From: UBA1146 sp050256555
Lineage (GTDB): Bacteria; Planctomycetota; UBA8108; UBA1146
Length of the DNA stretch: 10,567 nucleotides
Reading direction: 5' to 3'
Assembly (NCBI GenBank): GCA_050256555.1
Contig: JBBWWC010000170.1
Location: forward strand, 1 to 10,567
Below the pieces are notes generated by a model. It saw only the letters and a list, made by a program, of their open reading frames with translations, did not search any database and had not been told where the DNA came from. Both the position numbers and the translations under genes were made by a program. How positions within the stretch are numbered: position 1 is the first letter of the stretch; each line of letters begins with the position of its first letter. Positions 1 through 6,469 of this stretch are shown here, piece after piece.

Positions 1-2
1 TC

Positions 3-548
3 TACTGGCAGTTCGGTGACTACGGTACCGATGCCGGTGGCGGTACCATCAATCAAAGCGGTGCTTATGGATTGGTTGCCGGTCTGCACTACGATCTGCC
101 CGAGTCGGATGAGACTGAAGCCCCCTGGATTGACTTCTCGATCTGGGATATCTCAGGTGACGACGACGCTTCCGATGGAGACAACTCGAGTTTTGTTTCG
201 TATGAGTTCAATAACGACACCGTCGTTCTTGAAGACGCATACTACGGCCTCGATATCGATAGCAACTACCAGGCCATCAAGATCAAGGGTGGAATGAACC
301 TCTCTAACGAGTGGTCGGTCCAGGGACTTTACGCTTATGCGACCCTGAACAAGAATCGTGGTGGGGCAGCTTCAAATCCGGGTAACAGTAGCGACAAACT
401 GGGCGATGAGTTTGATTTCCGAGCGGTCTACAGAGCGACCGACTACCTGACCTTCTACTTCAATGCTGGATTGCTCCAGAATGCCAAGGCACTCGGAGTC
501 GGCTCTGGTATCGAAGTGGTGTCAGTGACGTCAGAGGTTCGTTTCTAG
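3..548 (+). CDS. Outer-membrane beta-barrel protein, C-terminal part (5' end outside window)
   Basis: The reading frame is open from the window edge (first full codon at 3) to TAG at 546-548, giving 181 visible residues; the true start lies upstream. The translation alternates polar and hydrophobic residues with many aromatic and Gly residues (for example SGAYGLVAGLHYDL, YQAIKIKGGMNL, WSVQGLYAYATLNK, YLTFYFNAGLL), as expected of amphipathic transmembrane strands. It ends in VTSEVRF: a C-terminal Phe is the usual signal for insertion of outer-membrane proteins by the BAM complex. Loops are acidic (SGDDDASDGDN), resembling cation-binding or substrate-facing porin loops. The general look recalls alginate-export-like porins, but I cannot assign a family or substrate. 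It is followed directly by a strong terminator, so it ends its own transcription unit. Confident that it is a real gene; function only at the level of outer-membrane barrel. Confidence 0.8.
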   Translation, partial: YWQFGDYGTDAGGGTINQSGAYGLVAGLHYDLPESDETEAPWIDFSIWDISGDDDASDGDNSSFVSYEFNNDTVVLEDAYYGLDIDSNYQAIKIKGGMNLSNEWSVQGLYAYATLNKNRGGAASNPGNSSDKLGDEFDFRAVYRATDYLTFYFNAGLLQNAKALGVGSGIEVVSVTSEVRF

Positions 549-586
549 GAATCCTGGTTCTGTTGAAAATACAGGAGATGTGAAAA

Positions 587-621
587 GGTCTCTGGCGAGG
601 AATCGCCGGAGACCTTTTTTT
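587..621 (+). terminator. Rho-independent terminator after the beta-barrel gene
   Basis: The arms GGTCTCTGGCGA (587-598) and TCGCCGGAGACC (603-614) form a 12-bp stem with one central T-G wobble, closed by the tetraloop GGAA. Seven T residues follow (615-621) and four A residues precede the stem (583-586). It lies 39 bases after the stop codon of the beta-barrel gene and ends that unit before ispF. Confidence 0.93.
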
Positions 622-645
622 GCAAAGAACCTGGATCGTAGCTTT

Positions 646-661
646 CAGGATCTCGATCCTG
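646..661. promoter_or_regulatory. Perfect 7-bp dyad (CAGGATC-TC-GATCCTG) upstream of ispF
   Basis: The arms CAGGATC (646-652) and GATCCTG (655-661) are exact inverted complements separated by two bases. The dyad lies between the upstream terminator and the ispF start, where the promoter of the ispF-cysS pair should be. It has operator-like symmetry, but no convincing -35/-10 pair could be placed beside it, so a regulatory role is a guess. Confidence 0.25.
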
Positions 662-706
662 TGGGAGCCTCGGGCTAGGATCGGGGACAGGAGGTCAGGG
701 AGGCAG

Positions 707-1231
707 ATGAGCGACACCCGAGAGAAATCCGATCCAGGTCCTGCAGCCGAGATTCGCATCGGTATCGGGACCGATCGTCACCGTCTGGAAGAAGATCGGC
801 CGCTGGTTCTTTGCGGATTATCAATTCCTTCTCCGCATGGGCCGATCGCTCATTCGGATGGAGATGTGATTCTTCATGCTCTCTGCGATGCTCTTCTTGG
901 GGCGAGTGGGTCGGAAGATATCGGCGCCTTGTTTCCTGACACCGATCCACAGTGGCAAGGGATCGAATCGCAACATCTGCTTGTTGAAGTTCTGCGCATT
1001 GTTGCAGATAAGGGTTGGAAACCAAAGAATGTAGATGTGGTGGTTCATCTGGAACGACCACGTTTGTTGGAGTATCGAGATTCGATGCGCCAGCAGCTAG
1101 CTGCTTGGCTCGGGATACCGGAGGATGCTGTGGGGCTGAAAGCGAAAACTGGTGAAGGTGTTGGACTCGTCGGAGAGTCGCTGGTTATCGAATCGATGGC
1201 AGTCGTGCAGCTGGTCAGCCAGGAGGTTTAA
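707..1231 (+). CDS. ispF: 2-C-methyl-D-erythritol 2,4-cyclodiphosphate synthase
   Basis: IspF converts CDP-methylerythritol 2-phosphate to the cyclic diphosphate with release of CMP in the cytosolic MEP (non-mevalonate) isoprenoid pathway. The 174-residue product shows the family marks: GIGTDRHRL near residues 19-27, with the metal ligands Asp23 and His25; AHSDGDV near 48-54, with the third ligand His49; HALCDALLGA; DIGALFPDTD near 71-80; and KAKTGEGVG near 145-153, in place of the more common KATTTEG motif. The usual length is about 157-160 residues; the surplus is an N-terminal tail of about 15 polar residues. ATG 707 was chosen because AGGAGG (689-694) and GGGAGG (698-703) precede it and the frame further upstream codes for nothing family-like. 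The stop overlaps the cysS start by one base (TAATG), so the two genes are probably translationally coupled. Confidence 0.95.
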   Translation: MSDTREKSDPGPAAEIRIGIGTDRHRLEEDRPLVLCGLSIPSPHGPIAHSDGDVILHALCDALLGASGSEDIGALFPDTDPQWQGIESQHLLVEVLRIVADKGWKPKNVDVVVHLERPRLLEYRDSMRQQLAAWLGIPEDAVGLKAKTGEGVGLVGESLVIESMAVVQLVSQEV

Positions 1232-2667
1232 TGACTCTGCGTCTTTGGAACTCACTGGAGAATAAGTTGGTGGATCTCGATCCTGTCACTCCGGGTGAGA
1301 TCCGTATGTACAATTGTGGGCCGACGGTTTACAGCGATCCACACATAGGAAACTTCCGCTCCTTTTTGATGGGTGATCTATTACGCAGAGCCATCGACCA
1401 GCGAGGCTTCCAGACCACGCAAGTGATGAACATCACGGATGTCGGACATCTGACGACAGATGACGTCGCCGATGCGACAGGTGAAGATAAGCTGGAGAAG
1501 AAGGCCCGGGAGCAGGGGCTCGATCCGTTTGAGATTGCCCGTCGATACGAGGACATTTTTCACGCCAATGCTCAGCAACTGAATCTGCGGACTGCACACC
1601 AGTATCCTCGTGCGACTGACCATATTCCGGAGATGGTCGAGATGATAGAGCAGCTGATCGATCGAGGTCATGCCTATCAGGTCGAAGGAGTAGGTGTCTA
1701 CTTCCGGGTTCACTCCTTCGAGGACTACGGTTGTCTTTCTGGCAACACGCTTGAGAACCTTGAATCGGGTTCACGGATCGCCGTCGATGATCGAAAAGAA
1801 TCTCCCCATGATTTTGCACTCTGGAAAATTGATGACAAACATCTGATGCAATGGGACAGCCCCTGGGGTCGAGGTTTTCCTGGTTGGCACATCGAATGCT
1901 CAGCGATGAGTTACAAGTACCTTGGTGGAACTTTCGACATTCATACGGGCGGTGAAGATAATGTTTTTCCGCATCATGAATGCGAGATTGCGCAATCGGT
2001 GGGAGCGGGAGTGGGAGAGTTCGCCCGGGTCTGGGTTCATGCCAGGCACCTGCTGGTCGATGGTCAGAAGATGTCGAAGAGCAAGGGCAACTTCTACACC
2101 ATCAACGATCTCGTCGAGCGAGGTTTTCAGGGGCATGAAATTCGATACAGCCTGATTGCGAATCACTATCGAACTCCGATGAACTTCACACTGGAAGGTC
2201 TTGAAGGAGATGCGAAAGCTCTGGGTCGACTTCGTTCCTTGCGAGTGAAATTGGAAAAGAGCGTCGGCGAAGATGCCGAGGCTGAAGCGAGTTGGACCGA
2301 ATGGCGCGAGTCTTCCAGAGCAGCTTTCGATGCTTGCATCGATGATGACCTTAATTTGTCGGGTGCCCTCGGGGTTCTTCATGAAAAGTCACGCGGGCTT
2401 GCTCGTGAACTTCCCCGTGGTAAGGCTGCGCAGGTCGCACTCGATTTCTTGGAGCATTGCGATGAGATTCTCGGGGTTCTCTTTGTCGAGGAGTCGATCG
2501 AAGAGGATGTACTAACCCCACAGCAGCAAAACTGGTTTGATGATCGTCAGCAGGCACGAGATTCACGGGATTGGGCGCAGGCGGATGCCCTTCGCGACCA
2601 GCTCAAGGAGTCCGGAATATTGATCGAAGATGGTCCCGATGGGCAATCTTGGAGTCGAATTCGCTGA
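1231..2667 (+). CDS. cysS: Cysteinyl-tRNA synthetase
   Basis: This class I aminoacyl-tRNA synthetase attaches cysteine to tRNA-Cys in the cytoplasm. The 478-residue product is close to the usual length (about 460-480). Visible marks: MYNCGPTVY with zinc ligand Cys29; the HIGH-type signature HIGN at 38-41; GWHIECSAM with Cys223; FPHHECEIAQ with His248 and Glu252 completing the zinc site; and KMSKSKGN from residue 280, the second ATP-binding signature. The C-terminus has the DALR-type helical stretch (ARDSRDWAQADALRDQLKESG). The start ATG at 1231 is preceded by AGGAGG (1221-1226), four bases away, and shares its A with the ispF stop codon. The pairing with ispF is a recurrent bacterial arrangement with no obvious biochemical link. 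No abnormal residues were seen. Confidence 0.97.
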   Translation: MTLRLWNSLENKLVDLDPVTPGEIRMYNCGPTVYSDPHIGNFRSFLMGDLLRRAIDQRGFQTTQVMNITDVGHLTTDDVADATGEDKLEKKAREQGLDPFEIARRYEDIFHANAQQLNLRTAHQYPRATDHIPEMVEMIEQLIDRGHAYQVEGVGVYFRVHSFEDYGCLSGNTLENLESGSRIAVDDRKESPHDFALWKIDDKHLMQWDSPWGRGFPGWHIECSAMSYKYLGGTFDIHTGGEDNVFPHHECEIAQSVGAGVGEFARVWVHARHLLVDGQKMSKSKGNFYTINDLVERGFQGHEIRYSLIANHYRTPMNFTLEGLEGDAKALGRLRSLRVKLEKSVGEDAEAEASWTEWRESSRAAFDACIDDDLNLSGALGVLHEKSRGLARELPRGKAAQVALDFLEHCDEILGVLFVEESIEEDVLTPQQQNWFDDRQQARDSRDWAQADALRDQLKESGILIEDGPDGQSWSRIR

Positions 2668-2685
2668 CTTTTTCGGAATTTGAGC

Positions 2686-2710
2686 AAAAAAATCGGTGAG
2701 ATCACCTTTT
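2686..2710 (+). terminator. Weak terminator-like hairpin after cysS
   Basis: A short stem GGTG (2695-2698) / CACC (2703-2706) with loop AGAT is followed by TTTT (2707-2710) and preceded by seven A residues (2686-2692) that could extend the stem through A-U pairs. It lies 27 bases after the cysS stop. The stem is short and the U-tract brief, so termination would be inefficient. Confidence 0.35.
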
Positions 2711-2727
2711 CCGCACGTCAGTGAGAC

Positions 2728-2756
2728 TTGCAGCGTAGCGGTGAGATCGCTATCCT
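2728..2756 (+). promoter_or_regulatory. Probable sigma-70-type promoter of the tRNA-tuf operon
   Basis: TTGCAG (2728-2733) and TATCCT (2751-2756) are separated by exactly 17 bases, the optimum for a housekeeping promoter. The stretch after the -10 is C/G-rich (CCCGCCC), a discriminator type typical of stringently controlled stable-RNA promoters. Transcription would begin near 2763, about 18 bases before the first tRNA. Position and spacing support the call; the -10 is not canonical. Confidence 0.55.
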
Positions 2757-2780
2757 CCCGCCCTTGCGCTCTGACTCTAT

Positions 2781-2852
2781 GCTAGCGTAGCTCAGCGGTA
2801 GAGCTCCCGCCTTGTAAGCGGGTGGTCGTGGGTTCGACTCCCACCGCTAGCT
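2781..2852 (+). tRNA. tRNA-Thr, anticodon TGT
   Basis: Cloverleaf read directly: acceptor GCTAGCG / CGCTAGC, anticodon stem CCCGC / GCGGG around loop CTTGTAA (anticodon TGT, reading ACA), T arm GTGGG-TTCGACT-CCCAC, discriminator T. The 3' CCA is not encoded; TTTG follows. It is the first gene of the tRNA-tuf operon, equivalent in position and anticodon to E. coli thrU. Confidence 0.97.
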
Positions 2853-2925
2853 TTTGTAAACTCTTGTAGAGTAAGAACTTGCGATGGATTCGCAGGTTTG
2901 GGAGATCGTGAAAGTGAATCTTTGT

Positions 2926-3006
2926 GGGGGTGTGCCCGAGTGGTTAAAGGGGCCTGGCTGTAAACCAGGTGCGTAAGCTACGTAGGTTCGAATCCTACCG
3001 CCCCCA
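2926..3006 (+). tRNA. tRNA-Tyr, anticodon GTA
   Basis: Acceptor GGGGGTG / CGCCCCC (one T-G pair), anticodon stem CCTGG / CCAGG around loop CTGTAAA (anticodon GTA), a class II variable arm with CGTA / TACG stem, T arm GTAGG-TTCGAAT-CCTAC, discriminator A. CCA is not encoded (TAG follows). Equivalent to E. coli tyrU. Confidence 0.97.
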
Positions 3007-3307
3007 TAGCTCTTGCCCAAATTATTGGGGAGGGCTCTTCCTAACTTTTGAGGAAGAACGTGCGATTCGCTTGAAAGGTGTCCTCTAAACCTGTTTCCTA
3101 ACGGACTATCCGTTTTCGGTTATGCGCCCCGGATGCTTTCCGGGGGGTGTTGGTTGTGCGGATGGAGAAGTCGGCTGCAGTACTTCTCTGACTTTGTCGG
3201 AGAAGAATGTTTACGCCTGCGGTCGAGTTTTGTTAGCAGCCGGGTATCGCGGGATTCGAAACGTAAGTGACGTGTCTCGTTGCAGGCTGTGATAGTGCGT
3301 ACGAATT
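3007..3307 (+). other. Structured 301-base spacer between tRNA-Tyr and tRNA-Gly
   Basis: No credible protein gene was found here. The spacer holds a series of inverted repeats: CCCAA/TTGGG (3016-3020/3025-3029); TCTTCCT/AGGAAGA (3036-3042/3051-3057); AACGGA/TCCGTT (3100-3105/3109-3114) running into TTTT, a weak terminator-like hairpin; CCCCGGA/TCCGGGG (3127-3133/3139-3145); GAGAAGT (3165-3171) with ACTTCTC (3182-3188), which competes with CTTCTCTGAC/GTCGGAGAAG (3183-3192/3196-3205); and a long-range helix GCCTGC...GCAGGC (3215-3220/3282-3287) continued by CGAG/CTCG (3224-3227/3276-3279). It could be tRNA-processing spacer, an embedded small RNA or an attenuator. No known RNA family was recognised. 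Confidence 0.5.
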
Positions 3308-3381
3308 GCGGGTGTAGCTTAGTGGTAAAGCCCCAGCCTTCCAAGCTGGTCATGTGGGTTCGATTCCCATCACCCGCTCCA
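3308..3381 (+). tRNA. tRNA-Gly, anticodon TCC (CCA encoded)
   Basis: Acceptor GCGGGTG / CACCCGC, anticodon stem CCAGC / GCTGG around loop CTTCCAA (anticodon TCC), T arm GTGGG-TTCGATT-CCCAT, discriminator T, then CCA at 3379-3381. Equivalent to E. coli glyT. Unlike the two tRNAs upstream, it carries its own CCA. Confidence 0.97.
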
Positions 3382-3425
3382 GGAATCGACGCGGCACCGG
3401 ATGTGTCGTCGGAGAAAGAGACAGG

Positions 3426-3501
<76 letters not shown>

Positions 3502-3638
3502 GACAATGGGACCCGTGCACTGGCATGGGAAAAATCGAAGGTACGCTGGATCTGTAGCGCATGAGCGTTCGGAGAAGGCAGGTGAAGAGACCCGCTGAGA
3601 ATCGCATAGCGGTTCTGACGGGCGAGGAGTTTTGCAAG

Positions 3639-4823
3639 ATGGCGAAGGAAACCTTCGTACGCGATAAGCCGCACTGCAACGTGGGAACCATTGGTCACGT
3701 TGACCATGGTAAAACGACATTGACAGCTGCGATTACAAATGTTCTTGCGCAGGTTGGGGGTGCTGAATTTCAGGCCTTCGATCAAATCGATAATGCACCG
3801 GAAGAACGGGAGCGTGGTATTACCATCGCAACCGCTCACGTCGAGTATCAGACGGAGACCCGTCACTATGCTCACGTCGATTGCCCAGGACACGCGGACT
3901 ATGTAAAGAACATGATCACCGGTGCGGCCCAGATGGACGGAGCGATTCTTGTCGTTTCCGCTGCGGATGGACCGATGCCTCAGACGCGTGAGCACATTCT
4001 GCTTGCCCGTCAGGTAGGCGTGCCGAAGATTGTGGTCTTCATGAACAAGGCCGATATGGTCGATGATGAGGAGCTCCTCGAACTCGTTGAGATGGAGATC
4101 CGCGAGTTGCTCAGTGAGTACGACTTCCCCGGAGACGATATTCCAATCGTCAAGGGTAGTGCACTCAAGGCGCTCGAAGGACCGGCCAGCGATGCTGCAG
4201 GTCCGATCCAGGAGTTGATGGCGGCAGTCGATTCTTACATCGACATTCCGGAACGTGATTCCGACAAGGACTTCCTGATGCCCGTGGAGGACGTGTTCTC
4301 CATCGAGGGACGGGGAACCGTGGTGACGGGTCGTATCGACAGTGGCATCGTTAGAACTGGTGACGAAGTTGAAATCGTCGGAGTTCGTGACACCACCAAG
4401 ACGACCTGCACCGGAGTCGAAATGTTCCAGAAGACTCTCGATGAGGGCCAGGCCGGTGACAACGTTGGTTGTTTGTTGCGTGGAACCAAGAAGGAAGAAG
4501 TGACTCGTGGGCAAGTGCTCGCCAAGCCTGGCAGTATTACCCCACACACCGAGTTCGAGGCAGAGGTCTACATCCTCTCCAAGGATGAAGGTGGTCGTCA
4601 CTCCCCATTCTTTAATGGTTACCGTCCGCAGTTTTACTTCCGAACCACGGATGTGACAGGTAACACCGAAGTTCTTGGTGCTGAGATGTGCATGCCCGGG
4701 GACAATGCCAAGATCAAGGTGACGCTGATTCAGCCGATCGCCATGGCAGAGCAGCTTCGTTTCGCCATCCGTGAGGGTGGTAAGACGGTCGGTGCTGGTG
4801 TCGTGAGTAAGATCCTGAACTAG
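3639..4823 (+). CDS. tuf: Translation elongation factor Tu
   Basis: EF-Tu is the GTPase that delivers aminoacyl-tRNA to the ribosomal A site. The 394-residue product matches the usual length. GTPase motifs are intact: P-loop GHVDHGKT (19-26), RGITI (59-63) in switch I, DCPGH (81-85) with catalytic His, NKAD (136-139; NKCD is commoner) and GSAL (173-176). Domains 2 and 3 follow with FSIEGRGTVVTGRI and HSPFFNGYRPQFYFRTTDVTG. ATG 3639 is chosen because MAKETFVRDKPHCNVGTIGH is the canonical N-terminus and GAGGAG (3624-3629) is well placed; an in-frame ATG at 3561 would add 26 residues with no family support. It is cotranscribed with four tRNAs and ends at a strong terminator. Confidence 0.98.
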   Translation: MAKETFVRDKPHCNVGTIGHVDHGKTTLTAAITNVLAQVGGAEFQAFDQIDNAPEERERGITIATAHVEYQTETRHYAHVDCPGHADYVKNMITGAAQMDGAILVVSAADGPMPQTREHILLARQVGVPKIVVFMNKADMVDDEELLELVEMEIRELLSEYDFPGDDIPIVKGSALKALEGPASDAAGPIQELMAAVDSYIDIPERDSDKDFLMPVEDVFSIEGRGTVVTGRIDSGIVRTGDEVEIVGVRDTTKTTCTGVEMFQKTLDEGQAGDNVGCLLRGTKKEEVTRGQVLAKPGSITPHTEFEAEVYILSKDEGGRHSPFFNGYRPQFYFRTTDVTGNTEVLGAEMCMPGDNAKIKVTLIQPIAMAEQLRFAIREGGKTVGAGVVSKILN

Positions 4824-4859
4824 TAAAGCTTGACGGTTTCTGGGTGAGAATACGAACGA

Positions 4860-4899
4860 GGCCGCCGCACCGCCTAGCGGGCAGTGCGGCGGCCTTTCT
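4860..4899 (+). terminator. Strong rho-independent terminator after tuf
   Basis: GGCCGCCGCAC (4860-4870) and GTGCGGCGGCC (4884-4894) form a perfect 11-bp GC-rich stem with a 13-base loop, followed by TTTCT. A second small hairpin CTCCC/GGGAG (4898-4902/4907-4911) lies directly after. It separates the tRNA-tuf operon from the tRNA-Trp-secE operon. No convincing promoter was identified between 4912 and 4981. Confidence 0.9.
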
Positions 4900-4981
4900 C
4901 CCGCAGGGGAGGACTCCAGATTTCCGGGGTGATCGTTTTTTCGATGTGTTCGGTGCCGGAAGTGCGTGCAGAGACGACAGG

Positions 4982-5058
4982 AGGGCAGTAGCTCCAATTG
5001 GTAGAGCGGCGGATTCCAAATCCGCGGGTTGGGGGTTCGAGTCCCTCCTGCCCTGCCA
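4982..5058 (+). tRNA. tRNA-Trp, anticodon CCA (3' CCA encoded)
   Basis: Acceptor AGGGCAG / CTGCCCT, anticodon stem CGGA / TCCG around TTCCAAA (anticodon CCA), T arm GGGGG-TTCGAGT-CCCTC, discriminator G as is normal for tRNA-Trp, encoded CCA at 5056-5058. tRNA-Trp between tuf and secE is a widespread bacterial arrangement. No rpmG (L33) gene is present beside it. Confidence 0.97.
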
Positions 5059-5208
5059 ACTCTGAAGCGCTTGCCGAGTACTGCCGTGCTATTTGCGTTG
5101 TGTTGAATGGAGAGCCGCTGGGAGTGATTTCGCCGGGAAGAATCCTGTCGAAAGCTTTCCTGGTGGAAAACCCTGGCGAGAGAAGTTCAAGAACGGGAAG
5201 GGACGTCG

Positions 5209-5634
5209 ATGAGTTTTCGTCTCTACAAAGAGGGACAAGGTAAGTGGGCCCGTGGTGCCCTTGCTGTCACCCTGTTCGCCGTGGGCCTGGTGGCCTCCGT
5301 GAATACTTTCGAATGGTTTCAGGGAAATGATTGGGGATCCGATGTCTTCTTTGAGATCCCGGTTCTGAACTGGCCGGTCCAGTTACAGTCGATCATTTCC
5401 ATAGGGATTTTCATTCCCTTTGTTCTGGCAGGAGTCTGGTACTACAACCAGAACCGTGTCAGCGACTTCTTGATCGAGACTGAAAATGAACTTGAAAACA
5501 AGGTGACCTGGCCGACGCAATCGGAAACAGTCAAGAATTCGATTGTCGTGGTGGTGACTTGTTTGGTGATCATGTCCTGGATTTCTCTTTCGAATCTATT
5601 TTTTGACTGGGCGACAGGAATCGTGTACGGATGA
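5209..5634 (+). CDS. secE: Preprotein translocase subunit SecE
   Basis: SecE clamps SecY in the SecYEG channel of the inner membrane and is essential for protein export. The 141-residue product has three hydrophobic segments: about 16-37 (GALAVTLFAVGLVASVNTF), about 59-79 (LQSIISIGIFIPFVLAGVWYY) and about 112-131 (IVVVVTCLVIMSWISLSNLF). The conserved amphipathic helix and hinge, ELENKVTWPTQSETVKNS (94-111), precede the last segment; this is the SecE signature. Many bacteria have a single-span SecE of about 60 residues; the three-span form resembles E. coli (127 residues). The start ATG at 5209 follows a purine-rich GGGAAGGGA stretch. The stop overlaps the nusG start (ATGA, 5631-5634). The 150 bases between tRNA-Trp and secE hold no gene. 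Confidence 0.93.
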   Translation: MSFRLYKEGQGKWARGALAVTLFAVGLVASVNTFEWFQGNDWGSDVFFEIPVLNWPVQLQSIISIGIFIPFVLAGVWYYNQNRVSDFLIETENELENKVTWPTQSETVKNSIVVVVTCLVIMSWISLSNLFFDWATGIVYG

Positions 5635-6395
5635 TCGAGATGTTGGGTACCTACTATTCTTCCGGTGAGTCTGACGAGATCGAGGAGTCGATGGCTTCTG
5701 GTGATCCGATGGTCGACGAGGCTGCCGAAGACGCGGCTGCCGAAGACGCGGCTGCCGAAGACGAGGCTGCCGAAGACGAGGCTGTTGAAGACGAGGCTGT
5801 TGAAGAGGATCAGGTCAAAGCTCCCCGTGTCCGTAAAGGAGCGGCAGCAGAGCTTCCTTTTGAGTGGTACGTCATCAAGGTCGCCAATGGCCGTGAAGAT
5901 ACGCTTTCGCGCAAAGTGGAGAAGACTCTTTCGCTGAGAGGACTCGATGACAGGGTCCGGAACATCGTGGTTCCGAAGCAGAAGGTCTCGGAGATCAAGG
6001 ACGGGAAGAAAAAGATCCGGGAGGTAAAACTCTATCAGGGCTACTTCTTCATGGAATGCCAGCTGGTGGAAGAGATCTGGTATCTCCTCCGCGATATCCA
6101 GGGGGTTGGTTCCTTTGTCGGTGGTGGGCTGGGAGAAAAGCCAATGCCGATGACGCCTGATGAAGTGCGTAAGTTGCGCGACATGATCGAGCAGCGAGAA
6201 AGCGAAGCTGCGCCTGAGTTGAAGATTGATGTGAAGAAAAATGACACCGTGAAGGTGAAGGACGGTCCCTTCGAAAACTTCGAAGGCATCGTTGAGGAGG
6301 TTCATCCCAAGACGGGTAAACTGCGCGTGATGGTTACCATCTTCGGCAGAGAAACCCCGGTGGACCTGGAGTACTGGCAAGTGGAACAGACTTGA
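5631..6395 (+). CDS. nusG: Transcription termination/antitermination factor NusG, with acidic repeat extension
   Basis: NusG binds RNA polymerase through its NGN domain, and Rho or ribosomal protein S10 through its KOW domain. The 254-residue product has an NGN domain at about 77-185 (FEWYVIKVANGRED, then KKKIREVKLYQGYFFMEC and VGSFVGG) and a KOW domain at about 199-254 (NDTVKVKDGPFENFEGIVEE...). The usual length is about 175-200; the excess is an N-terminal extension of about 75 residues, very acidic, with six tandem five-residue repeats (EAAED-like) at residues 30-59, followed by a basic linker (VKAPRVRKG). ATG 5631 overlaps the secE stop and has a weak AGGA (5616-5619) upstream. Alternatives are ATG 5640 and ATG 5691, the latter with GAGGAG only three bases away; either keeps the repeat. 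Confidence 0.93.
   Translation: MIEMLGTYYSSGESDEIEESMASGDPMVDEAAEDAAAEDAAAEDEAAEDEAVEDEAVEEDQVKAPRVRKGAAAELPFEWYVIKVANGREDTLSRKVEKTLSLRGLDDRVRNIVVPKQKVSEIKDGKKKIREVKLYQGYFFMECQLVEEIWYLLRDIQGVGSFVGGGLGEKPMPMTPDEVRKLRDMIEQRESEAAPELKIDVKKNDTVKVKDGPFENFEGIVEEVHPKTGKLRVMVTIFGRETPVDLEYWQVEQT
5718..5807 (+). repeat. Six tandem 15-bp repeats inside nusG
   Basis: Six consecutive copies of a 15-base unit (consensus GAGGCTGCCGAAGAC) run in frame from 5718 to 5807, coding EAAED, AAAED, AAAED, EAAED, EAVED, EAVEE. Copies 2 and 3 are identical at the DNA level; copies 5 and 6 share GTT for GCC, which points to stepwise unit duplication. Confidence 0.97.
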
Positions 6396-6409
6396 TCTCG
6401 AAGTGATCG

Positions 6410-6453
6410 GGATCCACGCGGGAGGGACGCTGTTTACAGTGGTTCCGTGGACC
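6410..6453 (+). promoter_or_regulatory. Bulged two-helix hairpin before rplK, candidate L1 operator
   Basis: GG-A-TCCACG (6410-6418) pairs with CGTGGACC (6446-6453) with a single bulged A. CGGGA (6419-6423) is unpaired on one side only, and the inner helix GGGACGCTG (6424-6432) pairs with CAGTGGTTC (6437-6445) with three G-T pairs and one A-G mismatch around loop TTTA. Two helices joined by a one-sided loop just before the rplK start resembles the feedback site bound by L1 in other bacteria. The role is inferred from shape and position only. Confidence 0.4.
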
Positions 6454-6469
6454 GCAGGACAGGTGAGTT

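Noticed and set aside
3280..3308. Possible separate promoter for tRNA-Gly-Thr-tuf (TTGCAG at 3280)
   Set aside because: No acceptable -10 lies at 16-18 bases; the candidate hexamer GAATTG would overlap the tRNA 5' end, and TTGCAG is better explained as part of a helix.
3120..3353. Minus-strand frame over the tRNA spacer and part of tRNA-Gly
   Set aside because: It overlaps a tRNA gene, has no ribosome-binding site and its composition is not protein-like.
3561..3638. 26-residue N-terminal extension of EF-Tu from an upstream ATG
   Set aside because: EF-Tu N-termini are very conserved and begin MAKE/MSK-like; the extension has no family support, and GAGGAG is placed for ATG 3639.
5665..5937. 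Plus-strand frame with RLPKT repeats
   Set aside because: It is nusG read in another frame; the repeat is the same 15-base unit. NGN and KOW domains fix the real frame.
5442..6380. 312-codon minus-strand frame with VFGSLVFGS-type repeats
   Set aside because: The repeats are the reverse complement of the EAAED repeats of nusG, and the frame is fully antisense to secE/nusG.
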